Below, piece after piece: positions 1-12,200 of a DNA stretch of 64,000 nt. The notes under the pieces are model-generated. The model was not told the origin of the DNA. It saw nothing but the letters and a program-made list of their open reading frames with translations, and made no database searches. A program made the translations under genes and the position numbers. Within the stretch, counting starts at the first letter, position 1; every line of letters starts with the position of its first letter. The stretch is from Lutraria lutraria (lineage: Eukaryota > Mollusca > Bivalvia > Venerida > Mactridae): assembly GCA_964023205.1 (NCBI GenBank), contig OZ026851.1:20343528-20407527 (forward strand). Reading direction: 5' to 3'.

Positions 1-245
1 TCAAAAACTAGGTCACTGGTTCAAAACAATGTTTTAATGGGTGAACAGTGATTGTCATGTGAGCGAAATAGGGCCATCTTGGCTTATATCACTGAAACTA
101 TAAGAGGTAGCAACATGAAACTTCATAGGGGGATAGATCTCACTAAGGCGGTGAAGTGTTGGCACTGATTGCGTTACTCTTTTTTATGAAATAGAATAAT
201 TTCATGTTTGATATCCTGAGAGGATTTTTTTCTCCCATATTTCAG
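1..245 (+). other. PTPN23: Intron of PTPN23 with a repeat remnant
   Basis: This is the 3' end of an intron whose upstream exon lies outside the window. The first 90 bases resemble the tail of the divergent tandem-repeat elements seen complete at 29510-30182 and 52852-54293 ('gagcgaaatagggccatctt' here, 'gagcgatcaagggccatctt' there). The intron ends in a pyrimidine-rich acceptor with AG at 244-245. Confidence 0.6.
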
Positions 246-3200
246 GCAATATTTGGCCTCATTACAACTGGATCAGACGTCTCTAAATCCTGAGCCTGAA
301 AGATTACCGCAACAGTTGTTAGAGAAATGTGCTGCGTTGAGTGTACGACCTACTGCCATCAAAGATCTCGTAGACTCCATGACAGGTGTGATTCTTTGCT
401 ATTGTTTGCGAAGGTGTCTGGGCTCACTTTTGACCTATTTTTCTTGGCATGACATATTAATTATTCAAAAGAAATTCCTCATTCTATTGGATGATTCAGA
501 GGAAACCTTTCCTTCCATTAGGTGATATCTACAAGCGTAGAAAAATTAAGACCACGCCAACTTACAGCAAGTCTGCAATTGTTTAATGTGTACTTCTTGT
601 GGTTGTATAATTTGTAAAGTAAAAATGTACGAAAATGACTTGTATTATTTTGCGGTCGAAATAAAGTTACATACCAGGGCGTTCTTGACAAACATTTTAC
701 ATTTATTTGAATTAATATAGCGTAGATATGACTATGCAATATATTGCAAAACAGTCAACCCATATTAATATATATATATTGTGATTCAGTGAAGTAATGA
801 AAAACACAATGAAATTAATGTCACTGTCAACTTAAAGTATTAACCAGTTACTACAAAAATATACTTAGAGATATAACTGTATAAAGTAGTTCATTCATAT
901 ATGATGTAACCAGTAGATGGCTTATCAGTATCAATAGATTAACTATCAATTATACACACTGTACAGTTTAGGTTTATTGGAAAACTGCAAATGGTAAATA
1001 ATTTGTTATTCAAAGGGATGAATCAGTCTTTGATGGCTCAAAATAACACTAAAAATTGTGTCTGCATTCATTTAATTCATAGTATTATAATAAAAATTAT
1101 GATCAATTATTTAAGAAAATATAGTCGTACATGGATGTTGTATCGCAGTACGTATCGGCCCAATGCAGTATCACAATATTTATTCAACAGCCATTGTAAG
1201 CTGTTTCAAATTCTTCATTTAAATACTTTCAATTATGTCTATAGATTATATTACATTCACAGCTGTTTCAAATGTGGCCACTGATGTAGATCTTGGTATT
1301 AAAGAAATACAACAAACTTTACAGGAAGAAAGTACGGCTGAAATAGAATATCAGGTGAGTGGTTTTATTTGTGCTTCCATTATGACACAAGTTGGATCAA
1401 ACTTGTAAAAAGGGACCACAAAAGGGTTATAACAAACACAGCTGACCTTTATTCTGAGGTTTATCTATCATAGCTTTAAATACAGGTATTTACAGGAGTG
1501 ACCGTTGTTCATATGATGGATTTATTCATCATTGATCTTTCCTCCTAGGTTTGACTGTTAAATCTAACCTGAGAGAGTTCACAAAAATGTTGAAAACTTT
1601 CTATAGCTGACTTGTTTCCAACACCACCGGTTTTATAAACAAAGAATTGTATATAATGAATCTTTGCTGTCCATCTTTATCTAGCTGTAAATGTTTAATA
1701 TAAGAGTATCTTGTCTTAAATTACAAATAAAAGGATTTTTTAGGGATATAAGCTGCGATATTGTTTGAAGGGATTTATTCGCATGTTAACGAAAGTTTTT
1801 GAAATAAATTGATGACTTTTCAGTTTGTACAATTCCAAATTAGTTTCACTTTGATAATGTTACACAAATGATTTTTACTGAATCTGGTGACGTTATTGCT
1901 GTGTAGTTATGTTTTTGTTAATAGACTAAATCTTGAAGTAATTTTGTCTTTTAATGTTTTAGACCACATTCGGAAAACGTAACCCAAACGCAATACTGTC
2001 AGAGATAGCCCAGGAGTGTGCCAGACTGGAAGAAGGTCATAAAAAGGGTAGTCAATCAAATACTGACCTTCACAAAGCTATGAATACTCACATTAATAAT
2101 CTTAAATTATTGAGCAGCCCTCTGGATGAATTACAAAATTTGTTACCATCTGTGGATAAAGGTCGAGGTAAGTTTTTCATTTTAAGTATTTATGGAAAAA
2201 TAGAACTATGGATAAGAAAAGCATTTCTAGAAAAAAGCACATACAAAACGTTCTACTCTAACTCTCTGCTAAAAACCCACCACTTGCTGTTGGGTATTTA
2301 AACTAGTATGACAGTTGTAAATTGAACAAAAAGTTAACACTCTCAAAACTTGAGCTTCTGATTAGTTGCACAGCACAGTAATTGTCCAATCAGAAACTAG
2401 TTTAAATCTGTGATATTACAGTAATAGCTTGCATCAACTGATATAACTATTGTTGTCTCACAACAGAAGATCCGTAATATCCAGGATGAAGTAGAACATA
2501 TAATGCAACCTCCCTACAACAGCCGCTACTGGGAAGGACAAACATGGATGTTGTAGGGAGGTGGCGGTTGTTGAGAGAGTGAAGATAGAGTACAACATCA
2601 ATTTGATTTTCTAGTATACTGGCTGTAACAGAGAGGTGGCTGTTGTTGAGAGACTGAAAATAGAGTACAATGTCAATTTGATTTTCTAGTATACTGGCTG
2701 TAACAGGGAGGTGGCTGTTGTAGAGAGTGAAAATAAGAGTACAATGTCAATTTGATTTTCTAGTATACTGGCTGTAACAGGGAGGTGGCTGTTGTAGAGA
2801 GAGTGAAAATAAGAGTACAATGTCAATTTGATTTTCTAGTATACTGGCTGTAACAGAGAGGTGGCTGTTGTTGAGAGAGTGAAAATAAGAGTACAATGTC
2901 AATTTGATTTTCTAGTATACTGGCTGTTACAGAGAGGTGGCTGTTGTTGAGAGGTGACCGTTCATGGAGGTTACACTGTATTTATTCCTAGAATGTTTGT
3001 TCATGTTTCAGACCCGGAAAGTGATGATGTCATCAAATTGTTGAATGGTTTACTGACTAAAATTGAAGAAATGCGAGGACAGAGACAAAACTTAGAGGAC
3101 AGTCTACGTAAGGAGATTTTGGAGGATGATATCACAGGAGTTCTGGTTCAACAGGAAGGAATCAATAGAGATGTACATGTTAACTATGTTCCTCTTGTTC

Positions 3201-6200
3201 AATCATGTCTACAGTAAAACCTCAGATAGAACCTACTTCAATGATAGACCAACTTATTATAAGAACAAATTATGTTTGGACTGGTTTTCTATATTCTTCT
3301 AGTTTTTCAACCTATTTATGATACTACCATAATATCAGGACTTTAAATTAGCAAAGAGTGATCAGCCATCGTGGTTACGAGGTTAAGGTTGCTGACTTCA
3401 AATTACTGTATCCTCTCACTGATTGAGGGTCGTGGGTTTGAGCCCCACTACCGACCATGTCTCTTTATGTGAGAATATAGACAGTTGCTTACGGAAGTTA
3501 GGAGTCTAGCTAGTACTGGTTCTTCCCAGGAATGATGCTTAGGTGAACTGTCTGCCTCATATGACTCTGACTGTTGAAAAGGAGCGTAAAACTCGATATA
3601 AACAAACAAACAAAAATTAGCAAAGAGTGATCTTACAGCTGAGTCCACTTACTCTGAGCTTGACACAGTCATTACAATGGGGAGGGGGTTAACTTTTTTC
3701 AGTGTATATTTTAGCAATGGACTTTGATCTGAAATTATAAGCATTTTATATCATAATAATAGAACTTCTTCATCTCTTGACAATAGGGGACTCAGGGTAC
3801 TTTGGATTCTAGTACCTATGTACTGTATTTAATTTTTGTCCCGTCAGAAATTCTGCTTTTGCTCACCTGATGTTAAAAATCTCTTACTTCAGTGTTATGA
3901 TCTTTTCTTACAGTTTCTTTCAGCACTTTGATCTTGTTTTACAGGTTTTGTTTCAAGAACAATTGAAGAAACATGATAAAACTACAACATTTATCAGACA
4001 GAATTTGACTGCTCAGGGTAACATTCTGAGAGCACTTACAGATGCCAATGCAAAATATGCTACAGTTCGTAGAGCCACAAGTGAAGCTCTTGTCAAGTAA
4101 TTTGAATATTTGAATTATATTTAGTAGCCAATCAAATCTTTCGGTACACATAAATTACATAAGATATAACCAATCATAGACTTCTTAATAAATTTGTTAT
4201 TTTTTTCTCTTGTTGAAAAAGGTTATTTAATGAATTTGTGGATTTGTCTGCTATGATAATATTGAGATTGCATACATATCAATTGATGCTATATGCACTA
4301 GTCATGTCTTTCTATCAATATATCATTTTTAAAATGCAAAAAAGATCTACTACAATTTTTATAAAGTATTGTTACGATAAAAAGAAGTTGAATGGTTGAA
4401 ATTTGAATGTTGTATATGAAACATGTATTTTATAATAAGACTATCTAACCTTCACTTGATTTGTTACAGACGTGAACAGACAATAAGAGATCTGATTAAT
4501 TCATATGAAGTTTATGAAGATTTGAAGGCAAAGTCATTGAAAGGTTTGGATTTCTACAAGAAACTGGAGATAAACGTGGGTCGACTTCTGACACAATGTA
4601 AAAATGTATGCAAGGTACAGCATGATGAGAGACAGAAAATGTACAATAAATATAGACCTAAAGGTATGTATTACAATAAATATAGACCTAAAGGTATGTA
4701 TTACAATAAATATAGACCTAAAGGTATGTATTACAATATATATAGACCTAAAGGTATGTATTACAATAAATATAGACCTAAAGGTATGTATTACAATAAA
4801 TATAGACCTAAAGGTATGTATTACAATAAATATAGACCTAAAGGTATGCATTACAATAAATATAGACCTAAAGGTATGTATTACAATAAATATAGACCTA
4901 AAGGTATGTATTACAATAAATATAGACCTAAAGGTATGTATTACAATAAATATAGACCTAAAGGTATGCATTACAATAAATATAGACCTAAAGGTATGTA
5001 TTACAATAAATATAGACCTAAAGGTATGTATTACAATAAATATAGACCTAAAGGTATGCATTACAATAAATATAGACCTAAAGGTATGTATTACAATAAA
5101 TATAGACCTAAAGGTATGTATTACAATAAATATAGACCTAAAGGTATGCATTACAATAAATATAGACCTAAAGGTATGTATTACAATAAATATAGACCTA
5201 AAGGTATGTATTACAATAAATATAGACCTAAAGGTATGCATTACAATAAATATAGACCTAAAGGTATGTATTACAATAAATATAGACCTAAAGGTATGTA
5301 TTACAATAAATATAGACCTAAAGGTATGTATATCAATAAATATAGACCTAAAGGTATGCATTACAATAAATATAGACCTAAAGGTGTGTATTACAATAAA
5401 TATAGACCTAAAGGTATATATTTTAGGGTACAGGGGTCAAGTTCACTATTGTGAAAATATTTTCTGTTTGATAAACTTTTGAAAACCTGGTTTTGTGGCA
5501 TTGCCACTTATCTTGAATGCACTTGAAACTTGTATGTAACTTGTCAAGAAATCATCTAAGTGTCTTGTGATACTTTTACAGTTCCAGCCCAACCTAAGAT
5601 TACAAGGACAAATACAGACACTCAAGATTCGGATGTTGCAGGTTTGTGTTGTTACACTGTTAGTGTTATACTCATCAGTTCCTATTTATGTTGTCTTGAC
5701 AACATGACTTATTTTCTAAGAAAGTAAGGCAATGGTGTTTCTTGTGTTCTCTCATTATCATAGTCATAGGTAAGGCCAGAAATAATAGTTAGGTTCATCA
5801 TCACCTGACCGTCATTGGTTTTTTGTGTCAACCCAAAAGTTACTAAAATCATATCCAAAGTACTAAAATATATTGAGAATGAATTGTACTGAATATTTTC
5901 ACAAAAATTGTCTAGAAAGAAATTCTAAAAAATGTTGACCTTCCTCAATTTGTGTGGTCAAGAAATTACAGTGTGACCTCCCTACAACAGCCACCAATGG
6001 GAAGGGAAAAAATGGGTGTAATAAGGAGGTGACTGTTGTTGAGAGAGTGAAAATAGAGTAAAACATCAAATTGGGTTACTAGTATACTGGCTGTAACTGG
6101 TTGTTCTGAGGTGATTATTCATGGAGGTTACACTGTAGAAACTTGACTATTCTTTTATTTTAATTCATCAATGGTGTACATAACAAACAGTTTTCTTCAT

Positions 6201-9200
6201 CAGCTGTCAATGAACCATGACAATCATTGATAGAACATATTGTTTTGTCTAAGGAGTCAAATTGTTCAGTGATTCATATGTTCTATCCATGTTTTCTTGT
6301 TATATGCCTTTAGGAATCAACTTTATGATTATGAAATATTTTTTTCAAGTGCTTTAGAATTTTCAATTTAATTGAATAGGTTGTATACATAGTTCTGTCA
6401 TCTACAATATTTACCTCCCTTGGCAGCCATCTTGTTAGGCAAATTTCTTACGTGCTTAATAGAAAAAATCTGAAAGTTGGTTATTAAACAACTCATTTTA
6501 TAAAAGTTAACTTTTACATGAAGTTGTTAATGACACAAAAAATGTTCAAGAAAATGTAGTTGTCACATATGAATATCCTATATTTAGAATTATCAAAAAC
6601 AAAAATATCTTCTATCAATGCCTGTTGAATTTGCCAAACAAGATTGCCACCGACGGAGGTAATTATTGTAGATGTGGGAACTCAAAATCCCTGCAGTGGT
6701 TACCTCCCTTGATCAGTACATTAACCACTGCCACCACAAGTGAAATTCGGCCATCACAGAGCCGAATGTTTTTACTTCGGATTTTAAATTCTTAAACATT
6801 TTATCGCCGTACTTATCTTTTATTGAAATATTATGCTTAATGTCCAAAGAAGTAAAAAATAAACCTTGAAATGAAAATTTCTGTAAAACAGACAAACGTA
6901 ATGACGTCACAATGTAAACAATGGCTATATTTTCAAATGTAGTGACGTCACGATGTAAACAATGGCTATAGTTAGACAGTTACTTTTCAATTGCGCGCAA
7001 GAATTTGATCTATCAATTGTTGAAATGGAGTGTTTTCAACAAATTTTATGTGGTAAAGATGTACATTGTGAATTTACTTGGTGGTTATCGGAAATGTCTT
7101 GTTTATCAATTGTTGGTCACATGATACAACTATCATCATGTGATTACAGTGGTGGTAGTGGTTATATTAGCAAAGGAGTTCGGTGGGAACTATGTATTGA
7201 TTAGAATATAAAAATAAAAGATATATTTCTCTTATAAGAATATTATGTGTTTCTTAACAGTACCCAAAATGGTTAAATGTTAGTTTGGCTTTCAGTATAT
7301 AAAGAAAAGATTATTGCATGTATCTGTTTCTGTACAGTTAAACTTCCTGCGGGACCTGGAGTTCCTCGAGGAGGTACACCAGAAAGTATGGATGGTTTAC
7401 CTGATGAATCTGGTCCATCTCGTCCCACTGGTTCCTATACCACTATGGCAGCCATGTTTGATGGACCGAAGTTAAAAGATTATCTCCCATTTATGAAGGT
7501 ATGTAAATCATTATCTAACTACTTCTGCGTATAGTGTGCCTGTACATAGATAATAATAAAGACTTTATTATACGACCACAAACAAAGTTTGAGGGGGGGT
7601 ATATTGGAGTCACTCTGTCTGTCGGTCATTGGTTGGTCAGTCATCCCGTCGCATACAATAGCACATAAATGTGGAGGGAACTACTTCCACATTCTTTAAG
7701 TGATTGCAATGAAATGTACATGTAATGTAGATGTGCAAGACACAATTTTCATTCCCAGTGATCCACTCATTCCAGAGTTATGTGCCCTTGAACTTAGCAG
7801 TATAGTGTACTATCGCATTCTTAGTGCCAAAGTGCCGGGGGGATATAAGTCACCTCTGCGACAAAGCTCTAGCACTAAGTATAAAACCAATTTTCAGTAT
7901 TGTCCACATAAAGATTATCTTTAATAGAAAGAAAATGTTTCCACCATGATTATACTTATGTTAATTCACAAAAACTTGACCTTGACACTTATCACAGAGG
8001 TTCTCTGTCATCAGGTAAGAGATACTTATTCTTCTTGTTGGTTTTATATGTCTGTTTAAAAAACGGGTCATTTTATGGGAACATTCTTGATGTTCATTGT
8101 TTTTTGCAAAAAAAATAGGCAAATCTTATTGTTCCTATTGTTCACAAAATTGTAGTTTATGCCATATGCTTCCTGCCTCTAGCTAAGACTTTCAAATATG
8201 TCTTGTCAGAAAATATATAGAGGATACTATGATAGGCAGTTGTCAGGGGAATGTCTGCGTGAACAGATTGCTTTATTTCTAATATTTGCTCTTCAGCCGA
8301 AGACATTCGGAAAGAAAGATGGCTCCCCGCCAATATCTGCTGCACATCCCAATGTACAAGATTTTCTAAATCAAGGCGGATCATTACCAAACAGTGGTAC
8401 CGCATCTCCGGTGCATCTTCCACATATGTCTGACAGTGTACCAGCTAGTCCTGATCATGTCAGGTAATACTGTAACACCTCAAGTAGTAACCCCTGTTTG
8501 TTGTTTAAACCTCTAAATAACAACTACAGTCAAACCTGTGAACAAAGGCCATCCTTGGAAAATACAAACTGTGACCTTTATTGACAGGTGACCCTTATTC
8601 AGAGGTCATTTTGTTCTAATTTATTAATGACAATTTACAGGATGGCCTTTATTTACAGGTGGCTGCTAACACAGGTTTGACTGTACTGATTTTCAATCTG
8701 ATACAACTTACAAGGATACTTTTTATGATTCGACTGATTAATGTTGATGTTAAGATACATGTGTATTATTATTTGGTCCCAACGCTGGTCTTCATGTTTT
8801 AAAGACATTAGCTAAACAAGGCCTTATTTATTTTCCTTTTTATGTGGCCTACTTCTTTTCATGTCATTGTTCAAAATTTCAAGAATTGGTAATGAGTGGT
8901 TATGCATTTTTTTCTTCTGTACCTTAACCAATCGAGGGCTCAGGGCAACACAGTCGTTACTTGTTCTTATTTTAATATGAGTTACGCCACTGTTGCGTTG
9001 AACCCTCGCAATGCCAATTTTCTTAAAAAACTTTTAGTCTCTTTACTTCAACTGCATATTGACCAAGAATAAAAAAAAAAGTAAACACAAAGTAAAAAAA
9101 TTGTATTCAACATTTATATATAAGTTATCAGCCCTGTTTATTTAAGACTTAAGTGTTGCTTCAGGCCTGATATATATCAATTTACACAAGACCTTGACTG

Positions 9201-12200
9201 ACTTAATATATTTTTTTCTGTGCTCAGATATATTATAATAGTGAAATGGTCACTATGTAGGGTTTTACTGTAGGTCGTCATTGTTAATGAAATTATTTGA
9301 TTTTTTAAATCGTCTCAAATTCTTATCAAGATTTCTGATGCTGTTTTATCAAACTACAGGTGTATAATGTACAATTTTATGAAATATTTCTTATGTAACA
9401 TTGTTTTTTGTTTTCAGACACAGGTTTGATGGAAGACTTGGCCCGAACAATCCAGCATCATCTCGAGCCATGCAGCAACAAATTGGTCCTGACCTTACTC
9501 AAGGTCATTTGTACCAACCAGTGTCAATGGATCAGAGTCAGCTGCCACAAAGTTACGTATCTGCTGGTCAATTTGGTCCTGATCAAGGGCAGATACACCA
9601 CCCAGGGTCCCCATATCAACAGCATATGGGTCAAGGTCAACCATCTTCTCAAATAGGTCAAGGTCAACCTACTACTCAATCTGATTATGTTCCACTTGAT
9701 CAAGCATGGAAAAAAGACAAGCAAACCGGACAACATACATCAGCTGGTCAGAGACCAACTGTGTCAAGGTCTTTGAAACCTCGACAAGTCCCTTCTGATA
9801 TGTCCCAAGTGAATATACAGACTGGTTTACAAAATCAACAAAATTTCTATGATCAAAATATAGCATTGTCAAACCAAGCAATGGGCTATGTGCAGCCAGA
9901 ACAGAATTTGCCAAACATGCCATTATCTTCATCTGGTACCCAGAATCTGGCGAACTTTAATCAGTACTCTCAGTCATCTCTTCAAAGCCAGGTTCAAGCA
10001 CCACAACAACAGCCAATGGGAAGTCAGTCTGGAGGTCACATGACATTTGCACAACCAGTAATACCTCCCCAATCAGTACCTTTCAGTGGTCAAAAAGATT
10101 TAACAAATACCGTTTCTGCAGTTGGAGGTCCTGTTTTTTCTCCTGGTCATGATAACACAGGTCAAGGTAGATTCAACCAACAAGGTCACATGGAAAATCA
10201 GCCACTCCAAGAGCAGATGAAACAACCAGGACAACTGTCACAACCCTCTGGTCAACATAGCTACATTTCCCCCCTGCAAAATTTACAATCAAATACAATA
10301 TCTGATAGTTCACAGTTAGCCAAAAATCAGCAATTTAGTGGTGGAGCATTTCCTCAAAATGGTCAGAATGTACCTCAAGGGCAAGGTCACATTCCAGCTT
10401 CTGAGTACCAAACACAGACACCTGTTCCTCAAAGTGCTCCCATTCAGAATCAGCCTCCGACACAATATCAACAGCAGCTTCCTCCAACTGGTCAGCAATC
10501 TCTAGTTCAGCCCGGTCACCCATCATCTTATCAGATTGATGCGCATGGAAGTCGAGCACAACACCAAGTAAACCAGGCTAGAACTTCTGGGCAGTATGGT
10601 CAAAATTTACCATCTAGCAACCAGCCAAGTCAACTACATGAAGGTCAATACACTCAAATAGAGCCAAGGCATCCAGCTCAGACATTACCTGCACAACCCC
10701 AGCTGAATGCTCAGCCAACAAGTCAAAGTCTTGGACCACAGCAATCACTTGTTGCGCAAAGTCAGCAAGGACCCTCAAATAATCAAGGTCAGCAACAGGT
10801 ATACAATAACCAAGTAAAACAACAACCTTATGGTACCCAAGGCCACCAGGGACCTTACAGTACTCAAGGACCTCAGCAGCTTTATCATTCCCATGGTCAA
10901 CAACAAGGCTCTGTGCAATCTGCTCATCCTTCAGGGAATTTGTATCAACAAAGTCAACTTGGACAGCAGCAGTCTCAGAATGCTCCACAACAAGCACAGA
11001 TGTATCAACCTAATCAAAATGTACCTCAAGGTCAGGTCCAAGGTCAAAGAATATCATCTCCTGCTCCCCCTGCTAGTCAAGTTCAGCCAAGCACAGGGGC
11101 TGTGCAACAGTTTGGAATACCAGCTACATCAATGCATGGTCAAGGTCAACTGAATGTAGGAGGTGCATCTCACACTACTCAACAGATGCAGCAACCACAA
11201 GGACAAAACTTTCAGCAAAGTCAGTATCCAACTCCTGCAAGCTCTCTGAATCCCAATCTGGGAATGCAAACTGTTCCTAGATTCACGGCTCCAACATCAT
11301 CTATTGGTCAACAATTTCAACAAAATGTACCACTTCATAATGTTCCAGCGTCAACCTCCCAAGGTCAAGGCCAAAACCTTCAACAGGTCTGGCAACAACC
11401 TAATCAGCAGCAGCAACAACAGCAGAGGTTTCAACAGCCTCATCAACAACAACAACAACAGCCTACTCCACAATCTGCTTCTCAAAATGTGCAGACATGG
11501 CAGCAACAAAAACTGCCAGTTGGTCAAGGTCACCAACTTCAGCCACAACAGCAATCATGGCAACAGCCGCATAATTTAGCTTCCTCACAGTCTCAAGTAC
11601 ACTCCTTGCCAGCACATTCAGCTTCGGCTTATAGTAGTGGACCAATTCAGTCTACGCCTGGATACTCTGCAGCTTCTTCTGTTGCCCAGCAACCAGCATC
11701 CATACATGGAAGCCAACAAATAGGACAGTATGCTCATCAAGTTGGAATGAGTACACCATCTAGTGATTATGCTGGCCAAAAACCTCCTGCACCAAGCTAT
11801 TCAGACACTCAAGTTAATAGACAATTCACGCAAGGTGTTTTGCCCCAGGCTCAGTTTGCGTCTGGTACTCAAGGTCAACAAAGCTTAACTCAAGGTCAGG
11901 TACAGTTGCCAAGCAACCAAGGTAAAACTTTTCCTACAGATCATGCTCCATCTAATCAGAGACCTGGTGTTCCTAACCAAGCTGTTGGACCTCACTTTGG
12001 ACAAATGCCAAATCAGTATACAATGACTGGTTCCAGTACACATAATCAGTATATGGGTTCGGGACAAGTGAGTGTCAACCAGCCTATTTTACAACCTCAG
12101 GTTTTGAAACCAGTCATTGCTGATAGCACTGTTCAGCCTCAGACTGTGTCTACTCCTCAGCCAGGTTCACAAATTGGAGTTGCACAAGGTCAAGCTCAAA

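Larger units (their letters stand above)
246..4663 (+). other. PTPN23: PTPN23 exons for BRO1 end and V (coiled-coil) domain
   Basis: Six exons encode LPQQLLEKCAALSVRP, then long helical segments including HKAMNTHINNLKLLSSPLD, EQLKKHDKTTTFIRQNLTAQ, and SYEVYEDLKAKSLKGLDFY. These match the V-domain helices of HD-PTP and ALIX in order. In this family the V domain is an extended coiled-coil arm that binds ubiquitin and partners. The last exon ends in NKYRPK, and its donor at 4664 lies in the first copy of a 30-bp repeat. Joining it to 5582 gives KVPAQPK, a basic and proline-containing linker comparable to the vertebrate KPPPRPTAPKP segment. Confidence 0.9.

Noticed and set aside
3361..3460. tRNA gene at the family B SINE head
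   Set aside because: Same reasoning; the body and the AAAC tail mark a SINE, with a reverse copy at 50783.
4642..5421. CRISPR-like look of regular 30-bp units
   Set aside because: Units are contiguous with no unique spacers, and the context is an animal gene with introns.
4534..5482. Long open frames in other phases and on the minus strand across 4534-5482
   Set aside because: A 30-bp period keeps any stop-free unit open indefinitely; these are translations of the minisatellite, not genes.
9408..12067. Numerous open stretches in other frames inside the Q-rich exon
   Set aside because: Shadows of CAA/CAG-rich coding sequence; only the frame continuous with the flanking exons makes sense.
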